This document shows, piece after piece, positions 1-5,952 of a DNA stretch of 5,952 bases. The position numbers and the translations under genes are program-made. Below the pieces are notes generated by a model. The model saw only the letters and a program-made list of their open reading frames with translations. It made no database searches and had not been told where the DNA came from. This stretch comes from Bacillota bacterium (GTDB taxonomy: Bacteria; Bacillota_A; Clostridia; Peptostreptococcales; Anaerovoracaceae), in contig JAFYPY010000064.1 of assembly GCA_017547345.1 (NCBI GenBank), forward strand, positions 1 through 5,952, read 5' to 3'. Every line of letters begins with the position of its first letter. The stretch's first letter is position 1.

Positions 1-525
1 AACAATCGCTCTTTCTCCCATACCATAGATGAGTAAGTCAGCTTTAGAATCCAGTAATACTGAACGACGAACATTATCGCTCCAATAGTCATAATGACCA
101 AGTCTTCTTAAACTTGCTTCAAGGCCACCTATAATTACAGGCATACCTTTGTAGGCTTCTTTCGCCCTATTTGCATAGACGATTACCGCTCTGTCCGGTC
201 TAGCTCCTGCTTCCCCGCCTGGAGCATATTCGTCTTTTTTTCTCTTATGTTTGAAAACAGAATAGTTATTAACCATAGAGTCAACAACACCACTGTTTAC
301 TAAAAATCCTAATCTTGGCTTCCCAAATCTCCTAAAATCATCAACTGATTTGTAATCTGGGCGCGCTAAAACAGCCACTTTGTAGCCGTGGCTTTCCAAA
401 ATTCTTCCTATTATTGCAGTACCAAAGGAGTGGTGGTCCACATAGGAATCCCCTGTTACTAAGACAAAGTCAACTTCATCCCAGCCTCTTTTTATCATAT
501 CTTCTTTAGATATTGGTAAAAACAT
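1..525 (-). CDS. ygiQ: YgiQ family (UPF0313) radical SAM protein, N-terminal part
   Basis: This open reading frame starts with ATG at 525-523 and runs off the window at position 1, giving 175 residues without a stop. The translation matches my knowledge of the YgiQ/UPF0313 family: an opening MFLPIS and [22 protein letters not shown] (residues 14-35), then [17 protein letters not shown] (109-125), [18 protein letters not shown] (131-148) and [10 protein letters not shown] (163-172). This is the family's N-terminal region, which resembles a cobalamin-binding-type fold. The radical SAM CxxxCxxC cluster motif lies further on and is outside the window, so the catalytic part cannot be checked. Full-length members have roughly 600-700 residues. 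The reaction they catalyse is not established to my knowledge. A purine-rich stretch (GAGGTTAGGA) lies just upstream of the ATG as a moderate ribosome binding site. The gene follows the importer by 69 bases; whether it is co-transcribed is unclear because a hairpin and a possible promoter lie in the gap. Confidence 0.93.
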   Translation of the reverse strand, partial: MFLPISKEDMIKRGWDEVDFVLVTGDSYVDHHSFGTAIIGRILESHGYKVAVLARPDYKSVDDFRRFGKPRLGFLVNSGVVDSMVNNYSVFKHKRKKDEYAPGGEAGARPDRAVIVYANRAKEAYKGMPVIIGGLEASLRRLGHYDYWSDNVRRSVLLDSKADLLIYGMGERAIV

Positions 526-543
526 ATCCTAACCTCAAACAGC

Positions 544-581
544 ACTAAATGGGGTACGCCGAATCAGCGCCCCCATCTAGT
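544..581 (-). other. GC-rich imperfect hairpin between the importer operon and ygiQ
   Basis: On the minus strand ACTAGAT (581-575) pairs with ATTTAGT (550-544), GGGG (574-571) pairs with CCCC (554-551), and CGC (569-567) pairs with GCG (559-557). That leaves a small internal loop (570 opposite 555-556) and a 7-base loop. One pair is a U-G wobble on the minus-strand RNA but an A-C mismatch on the plus-strand RNA, so the fold suits a transcript running in the gene direction. No T run follows on the minus strand; the sequence continues into the ygiQ ribosome binding site. It could be a weak terminator, a processing or stability element at the 3' end of the importer mRNA, a leader structure for ygiQ, or a copy of a small dispersed repeat. 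The pairing is clear; the role is not known. Confidence 0.6.
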
Positions 582-607
582 ATATTTATATTTTTTATCT
601 TTGTCCC
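579..607 (-). promoter_or_regulatory. Possible promoter for ygiQ
   Basis: On the minus strand a TATACT -10 candidate (584-579) lies 17 bases downstream of GGGACA (607-602), which matches four of six bases of TTGACA. A start point about 7 bases downstream would fall inside the hairpin at 581-544 and would give ygiQ a transcript independent of the importer. The region is AT-rich, so chance matches are common and this remains tentative. Confidence 0.25.
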
Positions 608-1560
608 TTGTCGTAAGGAATACCTTCTGCCTTTGGAGCCTTTGAATGCTTAGAAGTGAAGGCAAGTACAATCATTGTTACTACATATGGTAACATCTTG
701 TAATATGCTGAATTAATATTTAAATTATATAAGAACGGAATTAGCGGTACAGAGTATGCTAAAGTTCTCATAAAGGCAAAGAATAGTGCCGCTAGAACAA
801 TCTTGCCAGGTTTCCACTGACCGAAAATCATTACAGCTAACGCCAAGAAACCGAATCCGGCTACACCTGTATGACCGTTACAGTTAGCATTCATAATACC
901 AACTACATAGTAGAAACCACCAACTCCACCCAAAAATCCAGAAATACTAACACCTGCATAACGCATTACATGTACATTGATACCTACAGAGTCAGCTGCG
1001 TGTGGATGTTCACCGCAAGCTCTTAATCTTAGTCCAAAACTTGTTTTGTAGTATACAACTGTTAAGATTGTTATTAGTACAATTCCAACGTATACAGTAG
1101 CATATGTGTTTGTAAATAATAAATCTCCAATGAGAGGTATATCACATAAGCCTGGAACTTCTTTGATACGGAAAGAAATCCCTGTAACTACGCTATCACT
1201 GTTAAAACTCATTTTACAAAGCAATAATACTAAAGCGGGAACAAACATATTCATAGCGGTTCCTATAATTGTTTGATCAGCCTTCATATTAATTGCTGCA
1301 AAAGAAAGAAGTAGTGAAAAGATTATTCCAGCTAATGCCGCCATAATTGTTGCTATTAAAAGCAAAATATGAACATTCATTGAATTGGTTGGTATAAAGT
1401 AAATAAATAAGCAAGCGATAAATGCTCCAAACAACATTATACCTTCAAGTGCTAGGTTGATAACCCCACTTCGTTCACTAAACATACCACCAAAGGCTAC
1501 TAATAATAACGGTAGCGCTACAGGAAGTGTATTTTGAAACAAGTAAATTAAAATATCCAT
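595..1560 (-). CDS. nupQ: BMP-type nucleoside ABC transporter, second permease subunit (NupQ/YufQ-like)
   Basis: This 321-residue, very hydrophobic protein belongs to the branched-chain amino acid/ribose-type permease family (BPD_transp_2), in the subgroup paired with BMP-type binding proteins. Diagnostic segments are SERSGVINLALEGIMLFGAF (28-47), ADQTIIGTAMNMF (94-106) and the cytoplasmic coupling loop around FGLRLRACGEHPHAADSVGIN (175-195), which would contact the ATPase. Hydrophobic stretches spread over the protein fit roughly eight to ten membrane spans; I cannot place them exactly. The length is close to that of B. subtilis NupQ/YufQ. Its partner permease is the gene just upstream, and the two would form a heterodimeric channel. 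The ATG follows the partner's TAA by 3 bases, and a strong GGGAGGTG site (1574-1567) lies inside the partner's last codons, indicating translational coupling. The substrate is inferred to be a nucleoside from the operon, not from this subunit alone. Confidence 0.95.
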   Translation of the reverse strand: MDILIYLFQNTLPVALPLLLVAFGGMFSERSGVINLALEGIMLFGAFIACLFIYFIPTNSMNVHILLLIATIMAALAGIIFSLLLSFAAINMKADQTIIGTAMNMFVPALVLLLCKMSFNSDSVVTGISFRIKEVPGLCDIPLIGDLLFTNTYATVYVGIVLITILTVVYYKTSFGLRLRACGEHPHAADSVGINVHVMRYAGVSISGFLGGVGGFYYVVGIMNANCNGHTGVAGFGFLALAVMIFGQWKPGKIVLAALFFAFMRTLAYSVPLIPFLYNLNINSAYYKMLPYVVTMIVLAFTSKHSKAPKAEGIPYDKGQR

Positions 1561-1563
1561 ATA

Positions 1564-2691
1564 TTACACCTCCCTTTCTTTCTTCTTATTTAATTTACCT
1601 AACTTTGTCTTAAGCATTGAACTCATAAACATCGCAAATGCTGAGAAGTAGATAATAATTGCAACTACTACGTCTACGATTTCAGGCTTGAATCCGTACA
1701 AACTTGCAAGAGTACCACCGCACTTTAATAAGGAAATAAATAGTGCTGCGAAGATTATACCAATCGGGTTAGATGCACCAAGTAATGCAACCGCGATACC
1801 ATCGAAACCTTCTCCTGCAATTATATTGATAGGCTCATAAGTCATTGAGCTTCCTGCAATTGTAGCAGGTGCTAAAATGGCAAATGCACCACCAAGACCA
1901 GCAAGTCCACCAGCGATAACCATAGTAAGAATGATATTTTTCTTACCGTTCATACCAGCATATTCTGCACCGTGCTTATTAAATCCTGTGGCCCTTAATT
2001 CATAACCGAAAATAGTCTTATACAAAACAATATATAAAACGACAGCAAGAATAATAGCTACAATAATTGAAATATTCAAACTAGATCCTGTAATTCCTAA
2101 AGATGGAAGTTGTACGGAGTCAGGGAGATACGCAGTTCTTGTCTTAGTCATAACATACATTATACCATTTCCCTGAATCAACATATCAACAAAATACATC
2201 CCTATATAGTTAAACATGATAGAAGTGATTACTTCATTTACATTGAAATATGCTTTGAAGAAGCCTGGAATAAAGCCCCAAACCATGCCACCAATCATAC
2301 CAGCAAGCACTGCTACAATGCAGTGAATTACAGGTGGCATATCAATCATAAAGCCAACATACATTGCCCAGAACATACCCATTGTAAACTGCCCAGAAGC
2401 ACCGATGTTAAACATTCCCATCTTGTATGCAAAGCCAACTGCAAGACCTGTCATCATGATAGGAGTTGCATAGTAGAACACATCTGGAATTCTTCCAAGA
2501 CCGCCTACTAAAAGTGCATACATACCTGTTCCTGCCTGAGCTGGATTTGCAAATAGCATTACGATAAACCCAAAGACTAAACCTAAAACAGCGGCAAGCA
2601 CAGCTGCTTTAACAGCATCCATGCTAGAAGAATTTGCAAAGGATTTTAAATTGTTTAGAGTAACAGCATTATTTTTCTTTTCTTTACTCAT
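1564..2691 (-). CDS. nupP: BMP-type nucleoside ABC transporter, first permease subunit (NupP/YufP-like)
   Basis: This 375-residue membrane protein is of the BPD_transp_2 permease family. It opens with a polar, lysine- and asparagine-rich cytoplasmic tail (about 1-25), followed by a long hydrophobic span (27-48). Family signatures are FNIGASGQFTMG (94-105), NEVITSIMFNYIGMYF (152-167), the ATPase-contacting loop GYELRATGFNKHGAEYAGMN (229-248) and GFDGIAVALLGASNPIG (295-311). It ends with a very basic tail (KTKLGKLNKKKER), as expected for a cytoplasmic C-terminus. It pairs with the shorter permease downstream to form the channel. Its ATG directly abuts the TAA of the ATPase gene (GATAAATAAATG), and the AGGAGG site at 2705-2700 lies 8 bases upstream, within the ATPase coding sequence. 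Expression is therefore probably coupled to that of the ATPase. It is somewhat longer than the B. subtilis counterpart, mainly at the N-terminus. Confidence 0.95.
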   Translation of the reverse strand: MSKEKKNNAVTLNNLKSFANSSSMDAVKAAVLAAVLGLVFGFIVMLFANPAQAGTGMYALLVGGLGRIPDVFYYATPIMMTGLAVGFAYKMGMFNIGASGQFTMGMFWAMYVGFMIDMPPVIHCIVAVLAGMIGGMVWGFIPGFFKAYFNVNEVITSIMFNYIGMYFVDMLIQGNGIMYVMTKTRTAYLPDSVQLPSLGITGSSLNISIIVAIILAVVLYIVLYKTIFGYELRATGFNKHGAEYAGMNGKKNIILTMVIAGGLAGLGGAFAILAPATIAGSSMTYEPINIIAGEGFDGIAVALLGASNPIGIIFAALFISLLKCGGTLASLYGFKPEIVDVVVAIIIYFSAFAMFMSSMLKTKLGKLNKKKEREV

Positions 2692-4230
2692 TTATTTATC
2701 CTCCTTTCCATCTTTCTTAGCGCCAGCCATGTATAAACCTAATTCTTCAACAGTAGTTGTCTTAGGATCAAGTTCACCTACGATTTCGCCTTCATACATA
2801 ACTAAGATTCTATCACTTACATTCATAACTTCATCAAGCTCAAGAGATACAAGCAATACTGCCTTTCCTTCATCTCTTGTAGCGATTAACTGCTTATGAA
2901 TGTATTCGATTGCACCAACGTCCATACCTCTAGTAGGTTGAACTGCAACTAATAACTTATGTTCTTTGTCGATTTCTCTACCTACGATAGCCTTCTGCTG
3001 GTTACCACCAGACATGCTTCTAGCAATTGTAATGGCACCTTGACCACTTCTTACGTCATACTGGTCAATAATCTTGTTAGCATATTCACGAACAGCATCT
3101 CTCTCGATAAATCCATTCTTCTGGAATTCCGGTTCGTAGTAACGCTGAAGAACAATATTATCTTCAAGACTATAATCAAGAATCAAGCCATGTTTATGTC
3201 TATCTTCAGGAATATGGCTCATGCCAGCTTTAGTTCTCTTACGAATGCTAGCCTTTGTCATATCTTCTCCACAAATAGTAATGCTACCGGACTTAATCTT
3301 ATCAAGACCTGTTAAAGCCTGTACAAATTCAGTTTGACCATTTCCGTCGATACCCGCAAGACAAACGATTTCTCCGGCTTTCACGTCGAAGGAAACATTG
3401 CTTACAGAATTATGGCCTCCAAGTTTTGATTGAACACAAACATCTTTGACAGATAGAATTGTTTCGCTAGGCTTAGCGTCAGTCTTGTCAACCTTAAAGT
3501 TTACATCTCTACCTACCATCATCTTGGAGAGTTCTTCTTTGTTTGTATCCTTTATGTCAACAGTACCAACATACTTACCTTTTCTTAAAACAGTACATCT
3601 GTCAGCAACTGCCATAATCTCGTTTAGTTTATGAGTAATGAAAAGGATAGATTTGCCTTCAGCAGCAAAGTTTTTCATGATTTTCATTAGCTCGTCAATT
3701 TCCTGCGGTGTTAATACAGCCGTAGGTTCGTCAAAAATAAGAATTTCGTTTTCACGATAAAGCATCTTGAGAATCTCTACTCTCTGCTGCATACCAACAG
3801 AAATATTCTCAATTAAAGCATCTGGGTCAACCTTAAGTCCGTACTTTTCACTTAATTCAACCACCCTTTGTCTAGCTTCCTTCTTCTGAATAAAGCCCAT
3901 CTTGTTAGGTTCTACACCTAAAATAATATTCTCTAATACATTAAAGATTTCAACAAGCTTAAAATGCTGGTGAACCATACCGATGCCCAAATCATTGGCA
4001 TCGTTTGGATTATTAATCTTTACAACTTCTCCGTTTTTGCGAATTTCACCCTTTTCTGGCTGATAAAGTCCAAATAATACGCTCATTAAAGTAGACTTAC
4101 CCGCACCGTTTTCGCCAAGTAAAGCGTGAATTTCGCCTTTTTTAAGCTGTAATGTAATGTCATCATTAGCCACAATACCAGGGAATTCCTTTCTGATATT
4201 AAGCATTTCTATGATATATTTGTTATCCAC
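2692..4230 (-). CDS. nupO: BMP-type nucleoside ABC transporter, double ATP-binding protein (NupO/YufO-like)
   Basis: This 512-residue protein is a fusion of two ABC ATPase domains, like RbsA and NupO/YufO. Domain 1 has Walker A GENGAGKST (39-47), the Q-loop glutamine (Q88), a degenerate signature SVGMQQ (144-149), Walker B ILIFDEP (163-169) with catalytic E168, and the switch histidine H200. Domain 2 has a degenerate Walker A GIDGNGQTE (293-301), the conserved IPEDRHKHGL (340-349), a good signature SGGNQQK (407-413), and AVQPTRGMDVGA (429-440) in place of a normal Walker B, with glutamine where glutamate is usual. This asymmetry is normal in the family and implies one efficient ATP site per protein. 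It would power uptake by the two permeases encoded downstream. The start codon is GTG at 4230-4228, supported by GGAGAG ending 6 bases upstream; the first internal ATG (residue 9) would trim the first beta strand. The gene follows a terminator, so it is probably expressed by read-through. Confidence 0.97.
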   Translation of the reverse strand: MDNKYIIEMLNIRKEFPGIVANDDITLQLKKGEIHALLGENGAGKSTLMSVLFGLYQPEKGEIRKNGEVVKINNPNDANDLGIGMVHQHFKLVEIFNVLENIILGVEPNKMGFIQKKEARQRVVELSEKYGLKVDPDALIENISVGMQQRVEILKMLYRENEILIFDEPTAVLTPQEIDELMKIMKNFAAEGKSILFITHKLNEIMAVADRCTVLRKGKYVGTVDIKDTNKEELSKMMVGRDVNFKVDKTDAKPSETILSVKDVCVQSKLGGHNSVSNVSFDVKAGEIVCLAGIDGNGQTEFVQALTGLDKIKSGSITICGEDMTKASIRKRTKAGMSHIPEDRHKHGLILDYSLEDNIVLQRYYEPEFQKNGFIERDAVREYANKIIDQYDVRSGQGAITIARSMSGGNQQKAIVGREIDKEHKLLVAVQPTRGMDVGAIEYIHKQLIATRDEGKAVLLVSLELDEVMNVSDRILVMYEGEIVGELDPKTTTVEELGLYMAGAKKDGKEDK

Positions 4231-4233
4231 GTT

Positions 4234-4245
4234 TATCTCTCCAAT
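4234..4245 (-). promoter_or_regulatory. Ribosome binding site that supports the GTG start of the ATPase gene
   Basis: On the minus strand a GGAGAG core stands 6 bases before the GTG at 4230-4228. No other good site is placed correctly for a later ATG, so it decides the start. It lies downstream of the terminator's T run, so a read-through transcript would carry it free of the hairpin. Confidence 0.7.
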
Positions 4246-4260
4246 ATCTTTTTTAATCTC

Positions 4261-4291
4261 AAAAAAGAAATGGGGGAAGTAACCTTCCCCC
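4261..4291 (-). terminator. Rho-independent terminator between the binding-protein and ATPase genes (likely attenuating)
   Basis: On the minus strand GGGGGAAG (4291-4284) and CTTCCCCC (4279-4272) form a perfect 8-bp stem with a 4-base loop. It is followed by ATTTCTTTTTT (4271-4261). It starts 11 bases after the TAG stop of the lipoprotein gene and ends 30 bases before the GTG of the ATPase gene. No promoter is evident in the remaining 30 bases, so the downstream genes most likely depend on partial read-through. The same layout in other binding-protein-dependent importers gives an excess of binding protein and protects the 3' end of the short mRNA. Confidence 0.92.
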
Positions 4292-4302
4292 TAAAGTCAT
4301 AA

Positions 4303-5451
4303 CTATTTCCAAACAGTTACAGTAACTTTGTCTAAAGATAATCCCTTAGTAAGTTCAGCATCTGTTGGCACTCCGTCTTCAGAAGCAAGTTCAATTTCTC
4401 TTACAGGATCAACGGAACCATCAACTAACTTTGCAAATACTGCATCATAAGCAGCTTTATCAAACTTCTCAAATCTGTCAAAAGCATCGTCGCTTGAGCC
4501 ATCAGATACAACTACAGGTAGTCCAACACCGTCGTTCTTAGCTGCGAAGTAAGTTGTCTGTCCACCATAAGTACCGAATGTTCCATCCTGAATAGCTTCA
4601 AGAACTGTAACTACAGATGCGCCTAAACCCTTTGTTGCAGATGTAATAACACTTGCATCATCTAATCTCTGGTCAACGTCTACACCAATTGTTTTACCAA
4701 CATTACCATGGTCAGCTGCGCTGAAAACACTCTTTCCTACAGAACCACCACAACCGAAGATAACTTCTGTACCACTCTGGTACATAGCCTTAGCCATAGC
4801 TAAATTCTTATCATTTTCTTCAAAGTCACCAGTATAATGATATAAAGCTGTAACTTCTACTCCATCTTCCTGAGCAGCTGCTTCAGCACCCTGAAGGTAT
4901 CCATAGCCGAATGCCTGTACCGCAGGAACTGCCATACCACCCATGAAACCAAGCTTAGTTAAGCCGTCTTTAACTGCAGCGTAACCAGCTAAGTAACCAG
5001 CTTCTTCTTCTGCATACATAATTGAAGCCACATTAGCTTCAGTCTTGTAAGTTGCATAATCAGCAGTATGTGGAGAACCATCAATTAATAGGAAGTTTAC
5101 ATCTGGATATAAAGTTTGAGCTTCATATACAGCAACTTCGAACAAGAATCCCGGACATACTACAACATTAGCACCCCAATCATCAACTGCAAGTTTAATA
5201 GCAGCTAAATAACCAGCGTCAGAATATTCTTCTGGTTTGAAGTACTTGTAATTTGTTTCTTCTTCCATGCCATTAGCTTCACAGAATTCGATTACGCCTT
5301 CCCAAGAACCCTGGTTAAAGGACTTGTCATCGATATTACCCTTATCAGTAACTAAAGCAACTTTCATGCCGGAGTCACTTCCACCGCCGCCACAAGCAGC
5401 AAAGGAGAATACCATAACTAAGATTAATAATACTGAAAGTAATTTCTTCAT
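4303..5451 (-). CDS. nupN: BMP family nucleoside-binding lipoprotein of an ABC importer (NupN/BmpA/PnrA-like)
   Basis: This 382-residue protein is the substrate-binding lipoprotein of the importer. A lipoprotein signal peptide (MKK, hydrophobic core 4-17, FAAC) puts the lipidated cysteine at residue 20, followed by a glycine/serine linker. The mature part has the BMP/PnrA fold's hallmarks: VALVTDKGNIDDKSFNQGSWEG (31-52), LLIDGS (121-126), EEEAGYLAGYAA (148-159), the glycine-rich FMGGMAVPAVQAFGYGYLQG (169-188), GVDVDQ (256-261) and TSATKG (270-275). In PnrA the conserved Asp and Lys of the last two motifs and the DKSFN segment line the purine nucleoside pocket, so a nucleoside ligand is likely; the exact one cannot be read here. 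I chose the ATG at 5451 because AGGAGG (5464-5459) lies 7 bases upstream. An in-frame ATG at 5475 would translate that site as LGGK and spoil the signal peptide. The gene has its own promoter, ends in TAG, and is followed by a terminator. Confidence 0.96.
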   Translation of the reverse strand: MKKLLSVLLILVMVFSFAACGGGGSDSGMKVALVTDKGNIDDKSFNQGSWEGVIEFCEANGMEEETNYKYFKPEEYSDAGYLAAIKLAVDDWGANVVVCPGFLFEVAVYEAQTLYPDVNFLLIDGSPHTADYATYKTEANVASIMYAEEEAGYLAGYAAVKDGLTKLGFMGGMAVPAVQAFGYGYLQGAEAAAQEDGVEVTALYHYTGDFEENDKNLAMAKAMYQSGTEVIFGCGGSVGKSVFSAADHGNVGKTIGVDVDQRLDDASVITSATKGLGASVVTVLEAIQDGTFGTYGGQTTYFAAKNDGVGLPVVVSDGSSDDAFDRFEKFDKAAYDAVFAKLVDGSVDPVREIELASEDGVPTDAELTKGLSLDKVTVTVWK

Positions 5452-5458
5452 TTGTTTT

Positions 5459-5464
5459 CCTCCT
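5459..5464 (-). promoter_or_regulatory. Ribosome binding site of the binding-lipoprotein gene
   Basis: A perfect AGGAGG on the minus strand is 7 bases (AAAACAA) before the ATG at 5451-5449. It decides in favour of this start over the in-frame ATG 24 bases upstream, which has no such site. Confidence 0.9.
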
Positions 5465-5494
5465 AAATGAATCATCAGTTTTCTCTTAAATTTG

Positions 5495-5523
5495 ATTATA
5501 ATATAAAGGAACAGAAAACAAAA
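5495..5523 (-). promoter_or_regulatory. Promoter of the nucleoside importer operon
   Basis: A consensus -10 TATAAT (5500-5495) on the minus strand lies 43 bases before the lipoprotein ATG. The -35 is poor: TTTTGT (5523-5518) at 17 bases, or TTGTTT (5521-5516) at 15 bases. A weak -35 beside an excellent -10 leaves room for regulation. The predicted leader is only about 35-40 bases, too short for a purine riboswitch, and no such fold is visible. The -10 call is good; the -35 is uncertain. Confidence 0.65.
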
Positions 5524-5544
5524 GTTTTTTTTAGTACAATTATT

Positions 5545-5559
5545 AATTTTTTGACATTT
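5545..5559. promoter_or_regulatory. Possible CodY-type operator
   Basis: The 15 bases match the CodY consensus AATTTTCWGAAAATT at 12 positions. The site lies about 45 bases upstream of the importer's -10 and downstream of the brnQ terminator. CodY commonly controls nutrient importers in Firmicutes. The surrounding DNA is nearly all A and T, so a chance match at this level is quite possible. Confidence 0.2.
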
Positions 5560-5566
5560 TTTGCAT

Positions 5567-5600
5567 AAAAAAACTCACCAAATAATAAGTTGGTGAGTTT
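5567..5600 (-). terminator. Rho-independent terminator of brnQ
   Basis: On the minus strand AAACTCACCA (5600-5591) and TGGTGAGTTT (5580-5571) are exact inverted repeats forming a 10-bp stem. One further A-T pair closes the loop side, leaving 8 loop bases. The stem runs into a stretch of seven T (5573-5567). The hairpin begins 37 bases after the brnQ stop codon. The plus strand has no T run after the stem, so it works in the brnQ direction. It insulates the importer promoter from upstream transcription. Confidence 0.9.
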
Positions 5601-5637
5601 CAAAACGCTTATTTGTTTTTCTTTGCAGATTAAAAAA

Positions 5638-5952
5638 TTATGCTGCCTTTTTTACAGTTTTTAATACTAATCCAAGAACTAAACCTACAAAAGCAGGAAC
5701 AATCCAGCCCATACCTAGGCTTGCAAAAGGCAGAAGAGAACCAAAACTCATAATTGCCTCTCCGTTTATTAATGCAAATACGCCTGCAGGCAATGAATTT
5801 ACTAAATCAAATAATGCAGCAACTAACGTAAATCCAGTAACGGAAGCATAAACTCGCTTATCTTGATCAATATATTTGCCTAATAATGCAAGTAAAATTA
5901 ATGTAATCGCAAGAGGATATCGGAACATCTATACTGGAATTGAGTACTGAAT
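5638..5952 (-). pseudogene. brnQ: BrnQ-type branched-chain amino acid:cation symporter, C-terminal part, interrupted by an in-frame TAG
   Basis: The 96 residues after the ATG at 5928 match the C-terminus of LIVCS-family (BrnQ) permeases, which import leucine, isoleucine and valine with Na+ or H+. They contain a membrane span YPLAITLILLALLG (4-17), a second hydrophobic span (about 29-45), and the closing LLPFASLGMGWIVPAFVGLVLGLVL (65-89) with a short lysine-rich tail. Normal members have about 430-450 residues, so this is only the last fifth. Directly before the ATG the same frame reads IQYSIPV and then TAG (5931-5929). In relatives I recall the run is like SxPVLMFLYPLAI, so the coding sequence appears to continue through the TAG, which would replace a leucine (TTG to TAG is one base). 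There is no ribosome binding site before the ATG. I read it as a gene broken by a nonsense change, though a base-call error or TAG read-through is possible. Most of the gene lies outside the window. Confidence 0.7.

Noticed and set aside
544..600. Plus-strand terminator using the hairpin and the T-rich stretch after it
   Set aside because: The T run is interrupted and about 10 bases from the stem, one stem pair becomes an A-C mismatch in plus-strand RNA, and there is no plus-strand gene to end here.
2110..2511. Plus-strand open reading frame of 133 codons
   Set aside because: It lies wholly inside the first permease gene on the other strand, has a histidine/cysteine/asparagine-rich composition typical of an antisense shadow, and matches no family I recognise.
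2621..3634. Three plus-strand open reading frames (2621-2899, 2959-3315, 3446-3634)
   Set aside because: All are antisense to the well-supported ATPase and permease genes, lack convincing ribosome binding sites, and have serine/threonine-rich shadow composition.
5267..5470. Plus-strand open reading frame of 67 codons
   Set aside because: It is antisense to the N-terminus of the binding lipoprotein; its sequence is explained by the signal peptide and first motif read on the wrong strand.
5452..5475. Earlier in-frame ATG for the binding lipoprotein (MIHLGGKQ extension)
   Set aside because: The extension encodes the AGGAGG ribosome binding site itself and would put polar residues before the signal peptide; the ATG at 5451 has ideal spacing.
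5452..5500. Purine riboswitch in the importer leader
   Set aside because: The predicted leader is only about 35-40 bases, and no three-way junction or conserved purine-aptamer bases are seen.
5551..5579. TTGACA on the plus strand as a -35 element
   Set aside because: No -10-like hexamer lies 16-18 bases downstream (the sequence there is the C-rich arm of the brnQ terminator), and no plus-strand gene follows.

Overview
The window comes from an AT-rich, low-GC Gram-positive genome, most likely a member of the Clostridia. The signs are strong AGGAGG-type ribosome binding sites, a TATAAT promoter, a lipoprotein signal peptide rather than a periplasmic one, classical rho-independent terminators, and protein families typical of Firmicutes. 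The genus cannot be named from this sequence alone. Every supported gene is on the minus strand, so transcription runs from the high-coordinate end to the low-coordinate end.

In transcription order: (1) 5952-5638 holds the C-terminal part of a BrnQ-type branched-chain amino acid permease. An in-frame TAG interrupts it at 5931-5929, and a strong terminator follows at 5600-5567. (2) 5500-5495 is a near-consensus -10 element that starts the main unit. (3) 5451-595 is a four-gene BMP-family nucleoside ABC importer. Its genes are a substrate-binding lipoprotein (5451-4303), a double ATPase with a GTG start (4230-2692), and two permeases (2691-1564 and 1560-595). (4) A GC-rich hairpin lies at 581-544. 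(5) 525-1 encodes the N-terminal 175 residues of a YgiQ-type (UPF0313) radical SAM protein that runs off the window.

The importer has the same gene order and similar protein sizes as the guanosine/purine nucleoside importer NupNOPQ (YufNOPQ) of Bacillus subtilis. The lipoprotein would capture nucleoside outside the membrane, the two permeases would form the channel, and the double ATPase would drive transport. A strong terminator between the lipoprotein and ATPase genes should let only part of the transcripts continue, giving more binding protein than membrane complex. The last three importer genes touch or are 3 bases apart, with each ribosome binding site inside the preceding gene, which suggests translational coupling.

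No new system, mobile element, CRISPR array or RNA gene was found. The points most worth a second look are the in-frame TAG in brnQ, the hairpin before ygiQ, and the attenuating terminator inside the importer operon. There is no gene-free stretch over 300 bases. The longest gap, 5452-5637, is explained by a terminator, a promoter and a possible regulator site.
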